NCBI RefSeq assembly: GCF_900110415.1
Contig: NZ_FODR01000002.1
Location: 372,001 to 436,000 of the forward strand
Length of the DNA: 64,000 nt
Direction: 5' to 3'
Source of the DNA: Mucilaginibacter sp. OK283
GTDB lineage: Bacteria; Bacteroidota; Bacteroidia; Sphingobacteriales; Sphingobacteriaceae
The notes under the pieces are model-generated. The model made no database searches. It saw only the letters and a program-made list of their open reading frames with translations, and had not been told where the DNA came from. A program made the position numbers and the translations under genes. This document shows positions 1 through 7,673 of the stretch, one piece after another. Within the stretch, counting starts at the first letter, position 1, and every line of letters begins with the position of its first letter.

Positions 1-2744
1 CTGATACCACCATTTGCCGCCCCCCGCCCCGGCAGGGTTGAGGCCAACACGCCGGTATAGGTACCTGTGCGGTTGGTGTTTGAATAGATAGACCCGCCAA
101 ACCTGGCATCAACAAGGAAACCAAGGTTGATGCGTTTGTAGGTAAAGCTGTTATTGATGCTGCCCAGCCAGTTAGGTGTAAATTTGCCCAGGTATTGTTT
201 GGTTGGATTGATAACCGGTGTACCATTGGCGCCTATTACAATTTGCCCGGATGCATCGCGGGTATAGGCGTTGCCATATAGGGTGCCATAAGGCTGGCCA
301 AGGGCTGCCAATACCTGTACGGTACGGTCGCTTCCTAAAATGATGCTTTGCAGGCGGCCTTCATCATCCAGCTTAACTACTTTACTGCGGTTAAGTGAGT
401 AGTTGGTGGTAATATCCCACGTAAATTCTTTTGATTTGACGGGCGTTAATCCCAATTGTACCTCGATGCCCTTATTGTTGATGCTGCCGCCATTGATCAG
501 TTTTTGGCTGTATCCGGTTGATGGGCTTACATCAACGGTAACAATCTGGTTTATACTATTGGTATTGTAGGCGCTTACGTCCAGGTGAACCCTGTCCTGG
601 AAAAAGCCCAGCTCAAAACCGGCCTCGGCCGATGTGGTGGTTTCCGGTTTCAGCTTGCTGTTTAAATCAACAGTGCCCAGGCTTTGCTGCGGGTTTGAAC
701 CAAAAGGAGCGGTGAAATTGTAGTAATTGATGAGTTGGTAAGGGGTTGTTGCCTTACCCACTTTCGACCATCCGCCGCGTAACTTGGCGTAGGTTAAAAT
801 GTCGCTTTTAATATCAAGCGCCTCTGATAGTATCAAACTGCCGTTAACCGAAGGGTAAAAGTAGGATAGGTTGGCCGCAGGCAGGGTCGACGACCAATCG
901 TTACGGCCGGTAAGGTTAATAAAGGCGTAGTTTTTAAAACCTATTTGTGCCGATGCAAAGTAGCTGTAGGTTTTAAGCTTGCCATAGTAGTTGGACGATA
1001 CCAGCGGATCGCGCGAGTTACTTAATGTGTACAAGCCGGCTACCGCCAGTTTGGGTGCTACCTGGTCGTTTTGCTCATTTAATATGGTGCTGATGTTGCC
1101 ACCGCCCAAAACATCTAACGAGAAATCGTTATTCAGCTTTTTGGTGTATTGCAGCCTGGCTTCGGTATTGGTTTCGTTTACGGTGTAGGCATCTTCTTCG
1201 TATGATCCAAATGGGGTGCCGTTGGTCCCGTAAGCTACTTTAATTTTGCGCCTGTCGTTATAATAATCAGTCCCGGTGCGAAAATTGGCCGATAAGCCTT
1301 CAATGATCTTATAATTCAGCTCCACACTTCCTATAATGCGGTTTTTGTGTTGCCCTACCGTGTTTTCATAAGCCAGCCAGTAAGGGTTGCTATAGTAGCT
1401 GTTGTTCCAGTTAAAGGTGTTGCCGTTGGCATCTTTATAATTTTTAAGCTGGCTGATATCAACCTGGCGGCCAAACCATGTAAACTGTAACATGGTGCTG
1501 GTTGCACGCCTGCCGCCTGCGCCGGGCAGGTTATCGGCATCGTCTTTAATATAATTGGCAATGGTAGTAACCGTTAATTTTGGGCTAAGCTTGAAGGTGG
1601 AGTTCAATAAAAACGAGTTGCGGCCCTGCGAGGTGTTAGGTACAATACCCGTTTGGTGCAGGTTATTGTACGATAAGCGGTAGTCGGCCTTATCGCTGTT
1701 GCCTGCCAGTGCTACGCCGTTATTTAAGGTAACGCCCGTATTAAAAAAGTTTTTTACATTATCCGGATGGGCCACAAACGGAACAGCCTGGCCGTTGGAG
1801 TAAAACTGCGGAATAAGCGATCCATCCAAAGCGGGGCCCCAGCTTTCGTCAACGCCATCGTTAACGCCGCCGCCTTTGCCGTCTACATAGCTAAACTTGC
1901 CGTTTGATCCCTGTCCGTATTCGTTCTGGTAATAGGGCAGAATGTTTACGGTAGAGAAGCTGGTGTTGGAGTTGATGGTAACGCCAAGCCCTTTTGCACC
2001 TTTACCTGTTTTGGTTTTAATAAGGATAACGCCCGCTGCGGCCCGGTAACCATAAAGAGCCGCCGCGTTTGGCCCCTTAAGCACACTTACCGATTCGATA
2101 TCCTCGGAGTTAAGATCGGCTATGGCGTTAGCAAAATCCCTGGAACCGTTGGTGCCTAAAAACTGGCTGTTATCTACAATGACGCCGTCAACCACAAATA
2201 AAGGTTGATTGTTGTTTCCTATCGAGGTTTCGCCACGGATAATGATGCGCGACGAACCCATATCGCCCTGGCTGTTGGTAACCTGTACACCGGCAATTTT
2301 ACCTGCCAAAGCGTTCACCAGGTTGGTTTCTTTGGCTTCGGAGATGTCTTTTGATTTTAAGCCCTGAACCGAATAGCCCAGTGTCTTTTTATCTTTAGAG
2401 ATGTTGAGCGCGGTTATCACCACTTCGTTAAGCGAGTTGGGGGCATCCTGCAGCACAATTTGCAGGTTGGTTTCGGCTTGTTTAACCGTAATTTCCTGCG
2501 TTGCAAAACCGAGATAGGACACTTTAAGTACATCGTTAATATTGGCGTTCAGGCTGAATTTACCATCGGCGCCGGTTTGTGCACCATTGGTGGTGCCTTT
2601 AACAGCTACACTTACACCGGGTAAGGGCAAGCCATCGGATTTAGCAGTTACCACCCCGCTTATTTTAACAGATTGCGCCGCAACCGTTTGGATGAGAAAA
2701 AAAGGCAACAGGATTGCCAGTAAAAATTTGTAGTTTTTTAACAT
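1..2744 (-). CDS. SusC/RagA-type TonB-dependent outer-membrane transporter (C-terminus outside window)
   Basis: Outer-membrane active transporter of the SusC/RagA type, which normally pairs with a SusD-like lipoprotein to import oligomeric nutrients using TonB energy. Reading down from the ATG at 2744 the frame stays open to the window edge (914 codons), so the end of the barrel and any SusD gene are not visible. A signal peptide occupies about residues 1-24 (ending VAAQ), followed by a carboxypeptidase-like beta-sandwich (about 26-110, with GVSVAVKGTTNGAQTG) and the plug domain, seen in PLFVVDGVIVDN and VLKGPNAAALYGYRAA; the rest is barrel. The family is clear; the substrate is not. Its leader carries a poly-cysteine ORF and it lies downstream of a SAM riboswitch/thioredoxin gene, which suggests a sulfur-related nutrient (inference). 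Confidence 0.95.
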   Translation of the reverse strand, partial: MLKNYKFLLAILLPFFLIQTVAAQSVKISGVVTAKSDGLPLPGVSVAVKGTTNGAQTGADGKFSLNANINDVLKVSYLGFATQEITVKQAETNLQIVLQDAPNSLNEVVITALNISKDKKTLGYSVQGLKSKDISEAKETNLVNALAGKIAGVQVTNSQGDMGSSRIIIRGETSIGNNNQPLFVVDGVIVDNSQFLGTNGSRDFANAIADLNSEDIESVSVLKGPNAAALYGYRAAAGVILIKTKTGKGAKGLGVTINSNTSFSTVNILPYYQNEYGQGSNGKFSYVDGKGGGVNDGVDESWGPALDGSLIPQFYSNGQAVPFVAHPDNVKNFFNTGVTLNNGVALAGNSDKADYRLSYNNLHQTGIVPNTSQGRNSFLLNSTFKLSPKLTVTTIANYIKDDADNLPGAGGRRATSTMLQFTWFGRQVDISQLKNYKDANGNTFNWNNSYYSNPYWLAYENTVGQHKNRIIGSVELNYKIIEGLSANFRTGTDYYNDRRKIKVAYGTNGTPFGSYEEDAYTVNETNTEARLQYTKKLNNDFSLDVLGGGNISTILNEQNDQVAPKLAVAGLYTLSNSRDPLVSSNYYGKLKTYSYFASAQIGFKNYAFINLTGRNDWSSTLPAANLSYFYPSVNGSLILSEALDIKSDILTYAKLRGGWSKVGKATTPYQLINYYNFTAPFGSNPQQSLGTVDLNSKLKPETTTSAEAGFELGFFQDRVHLDVSAYNTNSINQIVTVDVSPSTGYSQKLINGGSINNKGIEVQLGLTPVKSKEFTWDITTNYSLNRSKVVKLDDEGRLQSIILGSDRTVQVLAALGQPYGTLYGNAYTRDASGQIVIGANGTPVINPTKQYLGKFTPNWLGSINNSFTYKRINLGFLVDARFGGSIYSNTNRTGTYTGVLASTLPGRGAANGGI

Positions 2745-2863
2745 GATAGTTAATGATTAATAGTTTTTATTGCCAGTACAGCAAAGCCAGCCAACAATAT
2801 TTTGGGCATAGCAATGCCCGCTGTTGAATTTTTAGTACCGGTAAATTGATTGTTGATTGTGTT

Positions 2864-2923
2864 GGTTATAAGCCGGAACGGCCAGCTGCAGCAGGGGACC
2901 CGGGGCTAATAACCGTTGCCGTT
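2864..2923 (-). promoter_or_regulatory. Possible attenuator: two mutually exclusive stems between leader ORF and SusC
   Basis: Directly after the leader-ORF stop, minus-strand GGTTATTAGCC (2914-2904) can pair with GGCTTATAACC (2874-2864), 10 of 11 positions. A second stem, AACGGC (2923-2918) with GCCGTT (2882-2877), crosses it, so the two cannot form together. There is no U-tract, so this is not a standard intrinsic terminator. The regulatory reading is inference. Confidence 0.4.
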
Positions 2924-2925
2924 AT

Positions 2926-3036
2926 TTAACAGCAACAACGCATACCCTGCATATACAGGTAAACAGAAGCGGAAGAGGATGATACGAATTTGCGGGCAGG
3001 GAATACGTTTGGGAAAGGTGTCCTTGTTGTTTTCAT
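2926..3036 (-). CDS. Putative poly-cysteine leader peptide (ends RCCC-stop)
   Basis: A 36-codon ORF begins MKTTRTPFPNVFP and finishes MRCCC directly before TAA. It could extend upstream to 3117 (63 codons), but the 3036 start gives a typical short leader. It lies in the same direction as SusC and ends 181 bp before the SusC ATG. Three consecutive Cys codons at the very end of a short ORF are the hallmark of cysteine-responsive leaders, known experimentally in mycobacteria, where scarcity of charged Cys-tRNA stalls ribosomes and alters downstream structure. Whether this ORF works that way is inference; conservation of the RCCC end in related genomes would decide. It has no recognisable protein domain. 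Confidence 0.5.
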   Translation of the reverse strand: MKTTRTPFPNVFPARKFVSSSSASVYLYMQGMRCCC

Positions 3037-3159
3037 AACAATTTGATATATAGATAGTAGTATTGAGTAGATAGTGCTGAGTTTTGAGTAAAAAGGTTTT
3101 TTAACCCCGAAAATCAATATAAAGCTTTGAGCGTTATGCCTTCTGCTTTTAGCTTTTAG

Positions 3160-3732
3160 TTAGTTTACAGATGCAGTTTTATTGTTCACCAATGCATCAA
3201 CTACTTTTAGCATCGATGCAAACTCCTGGGTATCATAAAGGCGGGTGAGGTATACAATTTTGCCGTCTTTATCAATAACCACGTTGCGGGTTACGCCACT
3301 TTTTTTGTTGGCAAAGCTCCCGAAAATATCGGCACCCGGATCAAGCGCCAGCGGGTAGCTGATGTTCATTTCCTGCTGAAAATGCTGCACTTTTTCAAGC
3401 GGCTCATCCCTGTCGACCCCGATAAGTACCAGGCCTTTGTTTTTATAGGCCTGCCATACATCTTTTTCAAGGTGGGGCATTTCCTGGCGGCATACGCTAC
3501 ACCAGCTGGCGGTAAATTGCAGGATAACTACCTTACCCCGAAGCTGTTTTAATGAAGTTTGGGTGCCATCGGCAAGCACCAGTTTAAAATCGTCGGGAGC
3601 CTGATCGCCGGTTTTAACGATATAACCGCGATCAGTTGATGCGGGTAGGGGAGCCGGCGTTACGGTTTGCGCCCCGGCCAAATAGCCGCTTATTAATAAT
3701 GAGCAGGTGATGAGTAGCTGTTTAATTTTCAT
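3160..3732 (-). CDS. TlpA-like periplasmic thioredoxin-fold protein
   Basis: Secreted thioredoxin-fold protein of the TlpA/AhpC-TSA group, which reduces or exchanges disulfides outside the cytoplasm. The chosen start (MKIKQLLITC) gives a clean signal peptide ending YLAGAQ; an in-frame ATG at 3753 adds seven residues without improving it. The active-site motif WCSVC sits in the context FTASWCSVCRQEMP, followed by the conserved GVTRNVVIDKDGKI strand, whose Thr precedes the position normally held by a cis-proline. Length (190 aa) fits a single-domain TlpA. A SAM-I riboswitch lies directly upstream on the same strand, and the poly-Cys leader and SusC follow downstream. Thiol-disulfide exchange is well supported; a role in handling sulfur compounds taken up by SusC is inference. 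Confidence 0.88.
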   Translation of the reverse strand: MKIKQLLITCSLLISGYLAGAQTVTPAPLPASTDRGYIVKTGDQAPDDFKLVLADGTQTSLKQLRGKVVILQFTASWCSVCRQEMPHLEKDVWQAYKNKGLVLIGVDRDEPLEKVQHFQQEMNISYPLALDPGADIFGSFANKKSGVTRNVVIDKDGKIVYLTRLYDTQEFASMLKVVDALVNNKTASVN

Positions 3733-3853
3733 AACGTAAATTTTTAACTGCATTTAATGCAGGGTTAAAAGCGCTGAAACTTAATTAAACAAGAAATTTG
3801 GACGATAACGATATGATGGGTGCAGCTATAAAACTGCCGGTAACGTAACATAC

Positions 3854-3963
3854 ATTATCTTTTCCGCGAATTAATAGCGGACAGGAATTAGCACCTTTAT
3901 AACAATTGGGCTTACAGGTTGCTAAGACATCATAGGGCCTTTCCCTCCGTCTTTCTTGATAAT
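3854..3963 (-). promoter_or_regulatory. SAM-I (S-box) riboswitch
   Basis: The minus strand carries the S-box core in order: P1 5' half ATTATC, then AAGAAAGACGGAGGGAAAGG, the CCCTATGATGTCTTAGCAACC region (J1/2 and P2 side, with GCAACC), AAGGTGCTAATTCCTG, a GC-containing P4, then GAAAAGATAAT closing P1 by pairing with ATTATC. These are the conserved S-adenosylmethionine-binding elements. It precedes the TlpA-like gene by about 120 bases. Known members lower downstream expression when SAM is plentiful. No clear intrinsic terminator follows, so control may be at translation (inference). Confidence 0.93.
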
Positions 3964-3988
3964 TAAATTAAAGAACTGTTTGATGATG

Positions 3989-3996
3989 CAAATGTA
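3989..3996 (-). promoter_or_regulatory. Candidate -7 promoter element for the riboswitch transcript
   Basis: TACATTTG on the minus strand matches the Bacteroidota -7 consensus TAnnTTTG and lies 26 bases upstream of riboswitch P1, a sensible distance for the start site. I see no clear -33 TTG. Confidence 0.5.
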
Positions 3997-4065
3997 TAAT
4001 ATATTCTACTAAATAGATAGGCATTGTATAATTTAATTGTCATGAAATGGGAGGGGGAACGCCGG

Positions 4066-4130
4066 TTTTGAACGCTAGTCACGACTCACCCCGGCGAGGC
4101 TCCGCCATACTTGTTTTTCGCCTCGCCCAT
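4066..4130. repeat. Partial copy of the long REP-like repeat
   Basis: TTTTGAACGCTAGTCACGACTCACCCCGGCGAGGCTCCGCC-like sequence matches the outer part of the inverted repeats bounding the DUF559 gene (18948-19591) and those inside the element at 21240-21580. Only the GACTCACCC...GGCGAGGC portion is present; the inner hairpin is missing. Confidence 0.65.
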
Positions 4131-4181
4131 ATTCCCATCAAATAATTTTTATATATTTATTCCCGAAAATGAATAACCTTG

Positions 4182-4535
4182 ATGCCTTATAAACCCGGAT
4201 TACATTTATTATCTGAATTCAGTACCGATAAACCTAACCTGTTACAATCAAGTGCGGCCTGCAGGCAGTTGTTTAATCAGCTCATCGATACCTATCAGCT
4301 AACCAAAGTTGGCGAAGTTTACCACGATTTTGATGGCGGCGGTTTTACGGCTGTGGTTTGCTTAACCGAATCGCATATGTCTATTCATACCTGGCCAGAG
4401 TATGGTATGGCCACTTTTGATGTGTTTTTATCTAACTATCAAAAAGAGAACGATGATAAGGCACGTGCTATTTACCAGGGTGTTATTGCTTTTTTTGAAG
4501 GTACCGAGATGCAAAAAAACGAAGTGAAAAGGTAA
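4182..4535 (+). CDS. speD: S-adenosylmethionine decarboxylase proenzyme
   Basis: Pyruvoyl enzyme that converts SAM into decarboxylated SAM, the aminopropyl donor for spermidine. The 117-residue length is that of the short bacterial class 1 form. The self-cleavage motif is clear: LTESHMSIHTWPEYG, with cleavage expected between Glu63 and Ser64; Ser64 becomes the pyruvoyl group and His69 lies in the usual place. The ATG at 4182 is preferred over an in-frame TTG one codon earlier. The next gene begins 1 bp after the stop, so it opens a tight cluster with a DUF4178 protein and a membrane spermidine-synthase homologue. It is divergent from a SAM riboswitch locus but is not itself controlled by that riboswitch. 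Confidence 0.95.
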   Translation: MPYKPGLHLLSEFSTDKPNLLQSSAACRQLFNQLIDTYQLTKVGEVYHDFDGGGFTAVVCLTESHMSIHTWPEYGMATFDVFLSNYQKENDDKARAIYQGVIAFFEGTEMQKNEVKR

Positions 4536-4536
4536 T

Positions 4537-5961
4537 ATGGCAGCTACACTAAACCCCAAAGCATTCCCTTTTTCGGGCGAGATTACTTGCCCAGGTTGTC
4601 AGCATAATATTACGCTTTATGATCAGGCAGGCTGCGAAGCGGTGGTTTGCCCGCAATGCCGGTCTTACCTGCTTTTTAATGATGCGGGCAGGCCTTATGT
4701 TGAGGAGAAAATTCACGTTTTAAAATTTAAGCCTGTTATGCCTTTAGGCACTACAGGTACATTAAAAGGTGTGGAGTACAAGCTGATTGCCTACCTGGAA
4801 AAGAAGGAGGGGGCAACCAGGTATGAGTGGCGCGAATACATGCTATACAATTATGCCAAAGGCTATGCCTTTTTATCGGAATATGATGGCCACTGGAGCC
4901 TGATAGCCGGCGCCAATTTTTACCCCGATTTGGCAAACGTAAATTGCATTTATGGCAACGAGGCCGAATATGAAGGTAATACCTATCTTAAATATAACGC
5001 TTACAGCCCGGTTATAACGGCCATGATAGGTGAGTTCGACTGGGATATATCCGCCGAAAAATTAAGAGCTAAAGAGTTCATAGATCCGCCTTATATGCTC
5101 ACCAGCGAGGAAAACATCAAAAAGTATGTTACCGATTGGTACCTGGGCGAATACCTGGAAGAGGCGGAAATAGCGGCGGCTTTTAATATACCTGTTGAAA
5201 GCTTTCCCGAAAAAATTGGTATTGGGGCAAACCAGCCATCAAAATACAAAGCCAGGTGGCTGGCCGCTTATAAAATAAGCGGCATTGCCGCATTAGCGTT
5301 CCTGCTGGTGCAGCTTTCTGTTATTTGGCTTAGGCCCGAAAAGGTATTACTATCTGATACTTATGCGTTAGCTATGCCTCCCCATGTGCCGGATACGTCA
5401 AAACATGTAAGCACCGCGCTTGATTCTTTAAGAAACCGCACAGCGCCTGCGCCGGCCGATTCCTTAAACTCCTTTGCCCCCGATGCTAATGGCAATTATG
5501 AGTTTAAGTCCTTTAAAACCCCCACATTTATAATACCTGATGGACCTGTACCTTTAGAGTTTGAGTTGAACTCGCAGGTTGATAACAACTGGCTATCGGC
5601 AACGGTTGAGCTGGTAAGCGAAAAGGACAACCAAACCTGGAGCATATCAAAGGATATTGAGTATTATCATGGTTATGAGGACGGCGAAAGCTGGTCGGAA
5701 GGGTCATATACACAAACAGTGCTTTTATCAGAGATTCCTGCCGGTAAGTACCACATCAACATTTATCCTTATGCAGGCACAAGGGACGTTTCATCGCTGT
5801 TTATTAAGGTTACCGAAAGTGTTACCCTATGGCGCAATGTATTGGTTACGCTGCTGCTGCTTTGCCTTTATCCCTTATACTGCTGGTACCGGATGCGCAA
5901 ATTTGAAACAAACCGCTGGATGAACAGTGATTTTTCACCCTATCAAAAAGATGACGAATAA
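4537..5961 (+). CDS. DUF4178 domain membrane protein with N-terminal zinc ribbon
   Basis: Protein of unknown biochemical role, 474 aa. The N-terminus holds a zinc ribbon with two CxxC pairs (CPGC at about 19-22 and CPQC at about 38-41). A DUF4178 region follows (about 70-190), recognisable from TRYEWREYMLYN and YDGHWSLIA. There are two transmembrane segments, about 246-265 (IAALAFLLVQLSVIWL) and about 438-456 (VLVTLLLLCLYPLYCWY), enclosing a predicted extracytoplasmic domain with many Ser, Asp and aromatic residues. In other bacteria DUF4178 genes also recur beside speD and spermidine-synthase homologues (established context). The gene starts one base after speD and overlaps the next gene at TAATG, which indicates a polycistronic unit. 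Confidence 0.82.
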   Translation: MAATLNPKAFPFSGEITCPGCQHNITLYDQAGCEAVVCPQCRSYLLFNDAGRPYVEEKIHVLKFKPVMPLGTTGTLKGVEYKLIAYLEKKEGATRYEWREYMLYNYAKGYAFLSEYDGHWSLIAGANFYPDLANVNCIYGNEAEYEGNTYLKYNAYSPVITAMIGEFDWDISAEKLRAKEFIDPPYMLTSEENIKKYVTDWYLGEYLEEAEIAAAFNIPVESFPEKIGIGANQPSKYKARWLAAYKISGIAALAFLLVQLSVIWLRPEKVLLSDTYALAMPPHVPDTSKHVSTALDSLRNRTAPAPADSLNSFAPDANGNYEFKSFKTPTFIIPDGPVPLEFELNSQVDNNWLSATVELVSEKDNQTWSISKDIEYYHGYEDGESWSEGSYTQTVLLSEIPAGKYHINIYPYAGTRDVSSLFIKVTESVTLWRNVLVTLLLLCLYPLYCWYRMRKFETNRWMNSDFSPYQKDDE

Positions 5962-6146
5962 TGAAAACGGGAACTATAAGATCAAACGCAATATACATAG
6001 CCATTGTGGCTGCAATTGTAGGCTATTATTCATATGCCGCTTTTGATGGCCTGGCCTTTTGGCAAAGTAACGATGTGCAACGCAACGCCAGCTACAACGG
6101 CACCGTAGCGCACTCGGGTTACGGGGTTAGGTTTTATCATAAATAA
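5961..6146 (+). CDS. Small single-pass membrane protein of the polyamine cluster
   Basis: A 61-residue protein whose start codon overlaps the stop of the DUF4178 gene (TAATG). One transmembrane segment is visible near the N-terminus (AIYIAIVAAIVGYYSYAAF, about residues 10-28). The rest is a short polar tail rich in Asn, Gly, Ser and Tyr, ending SGYGVRFYHK. I do not recognise the family. The overlapping start, six-base gap to the next gene and unbroken frame argue that it is real and translated with its neighbours. It may be a small subunit or anchor for the DUF4178 protein or the synthase (inference). Confidence 0.65.
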   Translation: MKTGTIRSNAIYIAIVAAIVGYYSYAAFDGLAFWQSNDVQRNASYNGTVAHSGYGVRFYHK

Positions 6147-6151
6147 CGGTC

Positions 6152-7660
6152 ATGAACAAAAAACTTCCCGTTCTTTTACTCGTATCGGTTTTTATTATTG
6201 CCACCTGCGGGCTTATTTATGAACTGATAGCGGGCACTTTGGCCAGCTACCTGCTTGGCGATTCGGTTACCCAGTTTTCTACCATTATCGGGGTTTACCT
6301 TTTTTCGATGGGGCTGGGTTCCTGGGTATCCAAATACTTTGATAAAAACCTGCTGGCCTGGTTTATCCGGATCGAAATACTGGTTGGCCTGGTGGGCGGT
6401 ACAAGCTCATCTATCCTGTTCCTTGTTTTTGAAAGTGTAAGTTCGTTCCGTATTATATTATACGGACTGATATCCCTTACCGGCATCCTTGTAGGGCTGG
6501 AAATTCCGTTGCTGATGCGTATTTTGCAAAATAGGTTTGAGTTTAAAGACCTGGTATCAAAGGTGTTCACTTTTGATTATATAGGCGCTTTAATAGCCTC
6601 GCTGGTATTCCCGCTGTTGCTTATCCCTTACCTGGGTTTGGTGCGCACAGCTTACCTGTTTGGTATGCTGAATGTACTGGTAGCTTTAATAACCTGTATC
6701 AATTTCAGGCACGAAATTAAAGGGGCTAAATATTTGCAAAGCGCATCCATCATCAGTATGCTGGCCTTGCTGGTTGGTTTTGTGTATGCCAATACCATTA
6801 CCAGTTTTTCGGAAAGTTTAACGTATAGCGATACCATCATTTTTTCGAAAAGTACGCCATACCAGCGCATTATCATCACCAAAAAAGGCCGCGACCTGCG
6901 GTTGTTTTTAAACGGAAACCTGCAATTCAGTTCGGTTGATGAATACCGCTATCACGAGGCGCTCATTCACCCTGTGTTACAGGCCCTGCCCGATGCCAAA
7001 AATATTTTGGTAATGGGCGGCGGCGATGGGCTTGCCGTGCGCGAAATTTTAAAGTATCCGCAGATTGAAACCGTTACCCTGGTTGATTTGGATAAGGAAA
7101 TGACCAAACTGTTTCGCACTAATGATATGCTGCTGAAGCTGAACCGCCGCTCGTTATTATCGCCTAAAGTAACCGTGATGAATGCCGACGCCTTTTCATG
7201 GGCAAGGGCGCAGCATAAAACCTACGATGCCATTATTATTGATTTTCCCGATCCTTCCAATTACTCGGTTGGCAAACTATACACCAATACTTTTTATGCC
7301 ATTGTAAAGCATTTGCTTAATCCAGATGGTATTATGGTGATACAATCCACATCGCCCTATGTGGCGCCAAAATCATACTGGACGGTGGAGAAAACCCTGC
7401 AATCAGTTGGTTTGAATACCGTACCCTACCATAACTATGTGCCCTCGTTTGGCGAGTGGGGCTATATTATGGCCATGACCAAGCCGGTATACAAAGTGCC
7501 CGGTCATTACTTGCCCGGTCTGCGTTTTATGTCGAAAGCCTGCCTGGAGCAGATGTTATATTTTCCGGCGGATATGGCCAGGGTACCGGCGCAGGTTAAC
7601 AAACTGAACAACCAGATACTGGTAAAATATTTTGAGGATGAGTGGTCGACCGTTTTATAG
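6152..7660 (+). CDS. Membrane-embedded spermidine synthase homologue
   Basis: Two-part protein of 502 aa. Residues about 1-215 form roughly seven hydrophobic helices, as in membrane-fused spermidine synthases; residues about 230-480 are a polyamine aminopropyltransferase domain. The SAM/dcSAM-binding signature GGGDG (289-293) is followed by VTLVDLDKEMTKLF, and the active-site loop reads IIIDFPDPSNYSVGKLYTN. Such domains transfer an aminopropyl group from decarboxylated SAM (made by SpeD) to an amine. The membrane portion suggests that the acceptor is at the membrane or that products are moved across it; the acceptor is unknown. The gene lies 5 bp after the small membrane protein and 13 bp before the FAD enzyme. 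Confidence 0.9.
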   Translation: MNKKLPVLLLVSVFIIATCGLIYELIAGTLASYLLGDSVTQFSTIIGVYLFSMGLGSWVSKYFDKNLLAWFIRIEILVGLVGGTSSSILFLVFESVSSFRIILYGLISLTGILVGLEIPLLMRILQNRFEFKDLVSKVFTFDYIGALIASLVFPLLLIPYLGLVRTAYLFGMLNVLVALITCINFRHEIKGAKYLQSASIISMLALLVGFVYANTITSFSESLTYSDTIIFSKSTPYQRIIITKKGRDLRLFLNGNLQFSSVDEYRYHEALIHPVLQALPDAKNILVMGGGDGLAVREILKYPQIETVTLVDLDKEMTKLFRTNDMLLKLNRRSLLSPKVTVMNADAFSWARAQHKTYDAIIIDFPDPSNYSVGKLYTNTFYAIVKHLLNPDGIMVIQSTSPYVAPKSYWTVEKTLQSVGLNTVPYHNYVPSFGEWGYIMAMTKPVYKVPGHYLPGLRFMSKACLEQMLYFPADMARVPAQVNKLNNQILVKYFEDEWSTVL

Positions 7661-7673
7661 CCGCAGCAGCGGG

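Noticed and set aside
2542..2733. Plus-strand frame at the SusC start
   Set aside because: Antisense to a well-supported SusC signal peptide and first domain.
2804..2819. GGGCAT-TGCT-ATGCCC hairpin upstream of SusC as an intrinsic terminator
   Set aside because: On the transcribed strand it is followed by A-rich, not T-rich, sequence.
3061..3090. GGTT-AAAA-AACC-TTTTT as terminator between TlpA and the leader ORF
   Set aside because: Only four base pairs, so too weak to call; it leaves open whether TlpA and SusC share a transcript.
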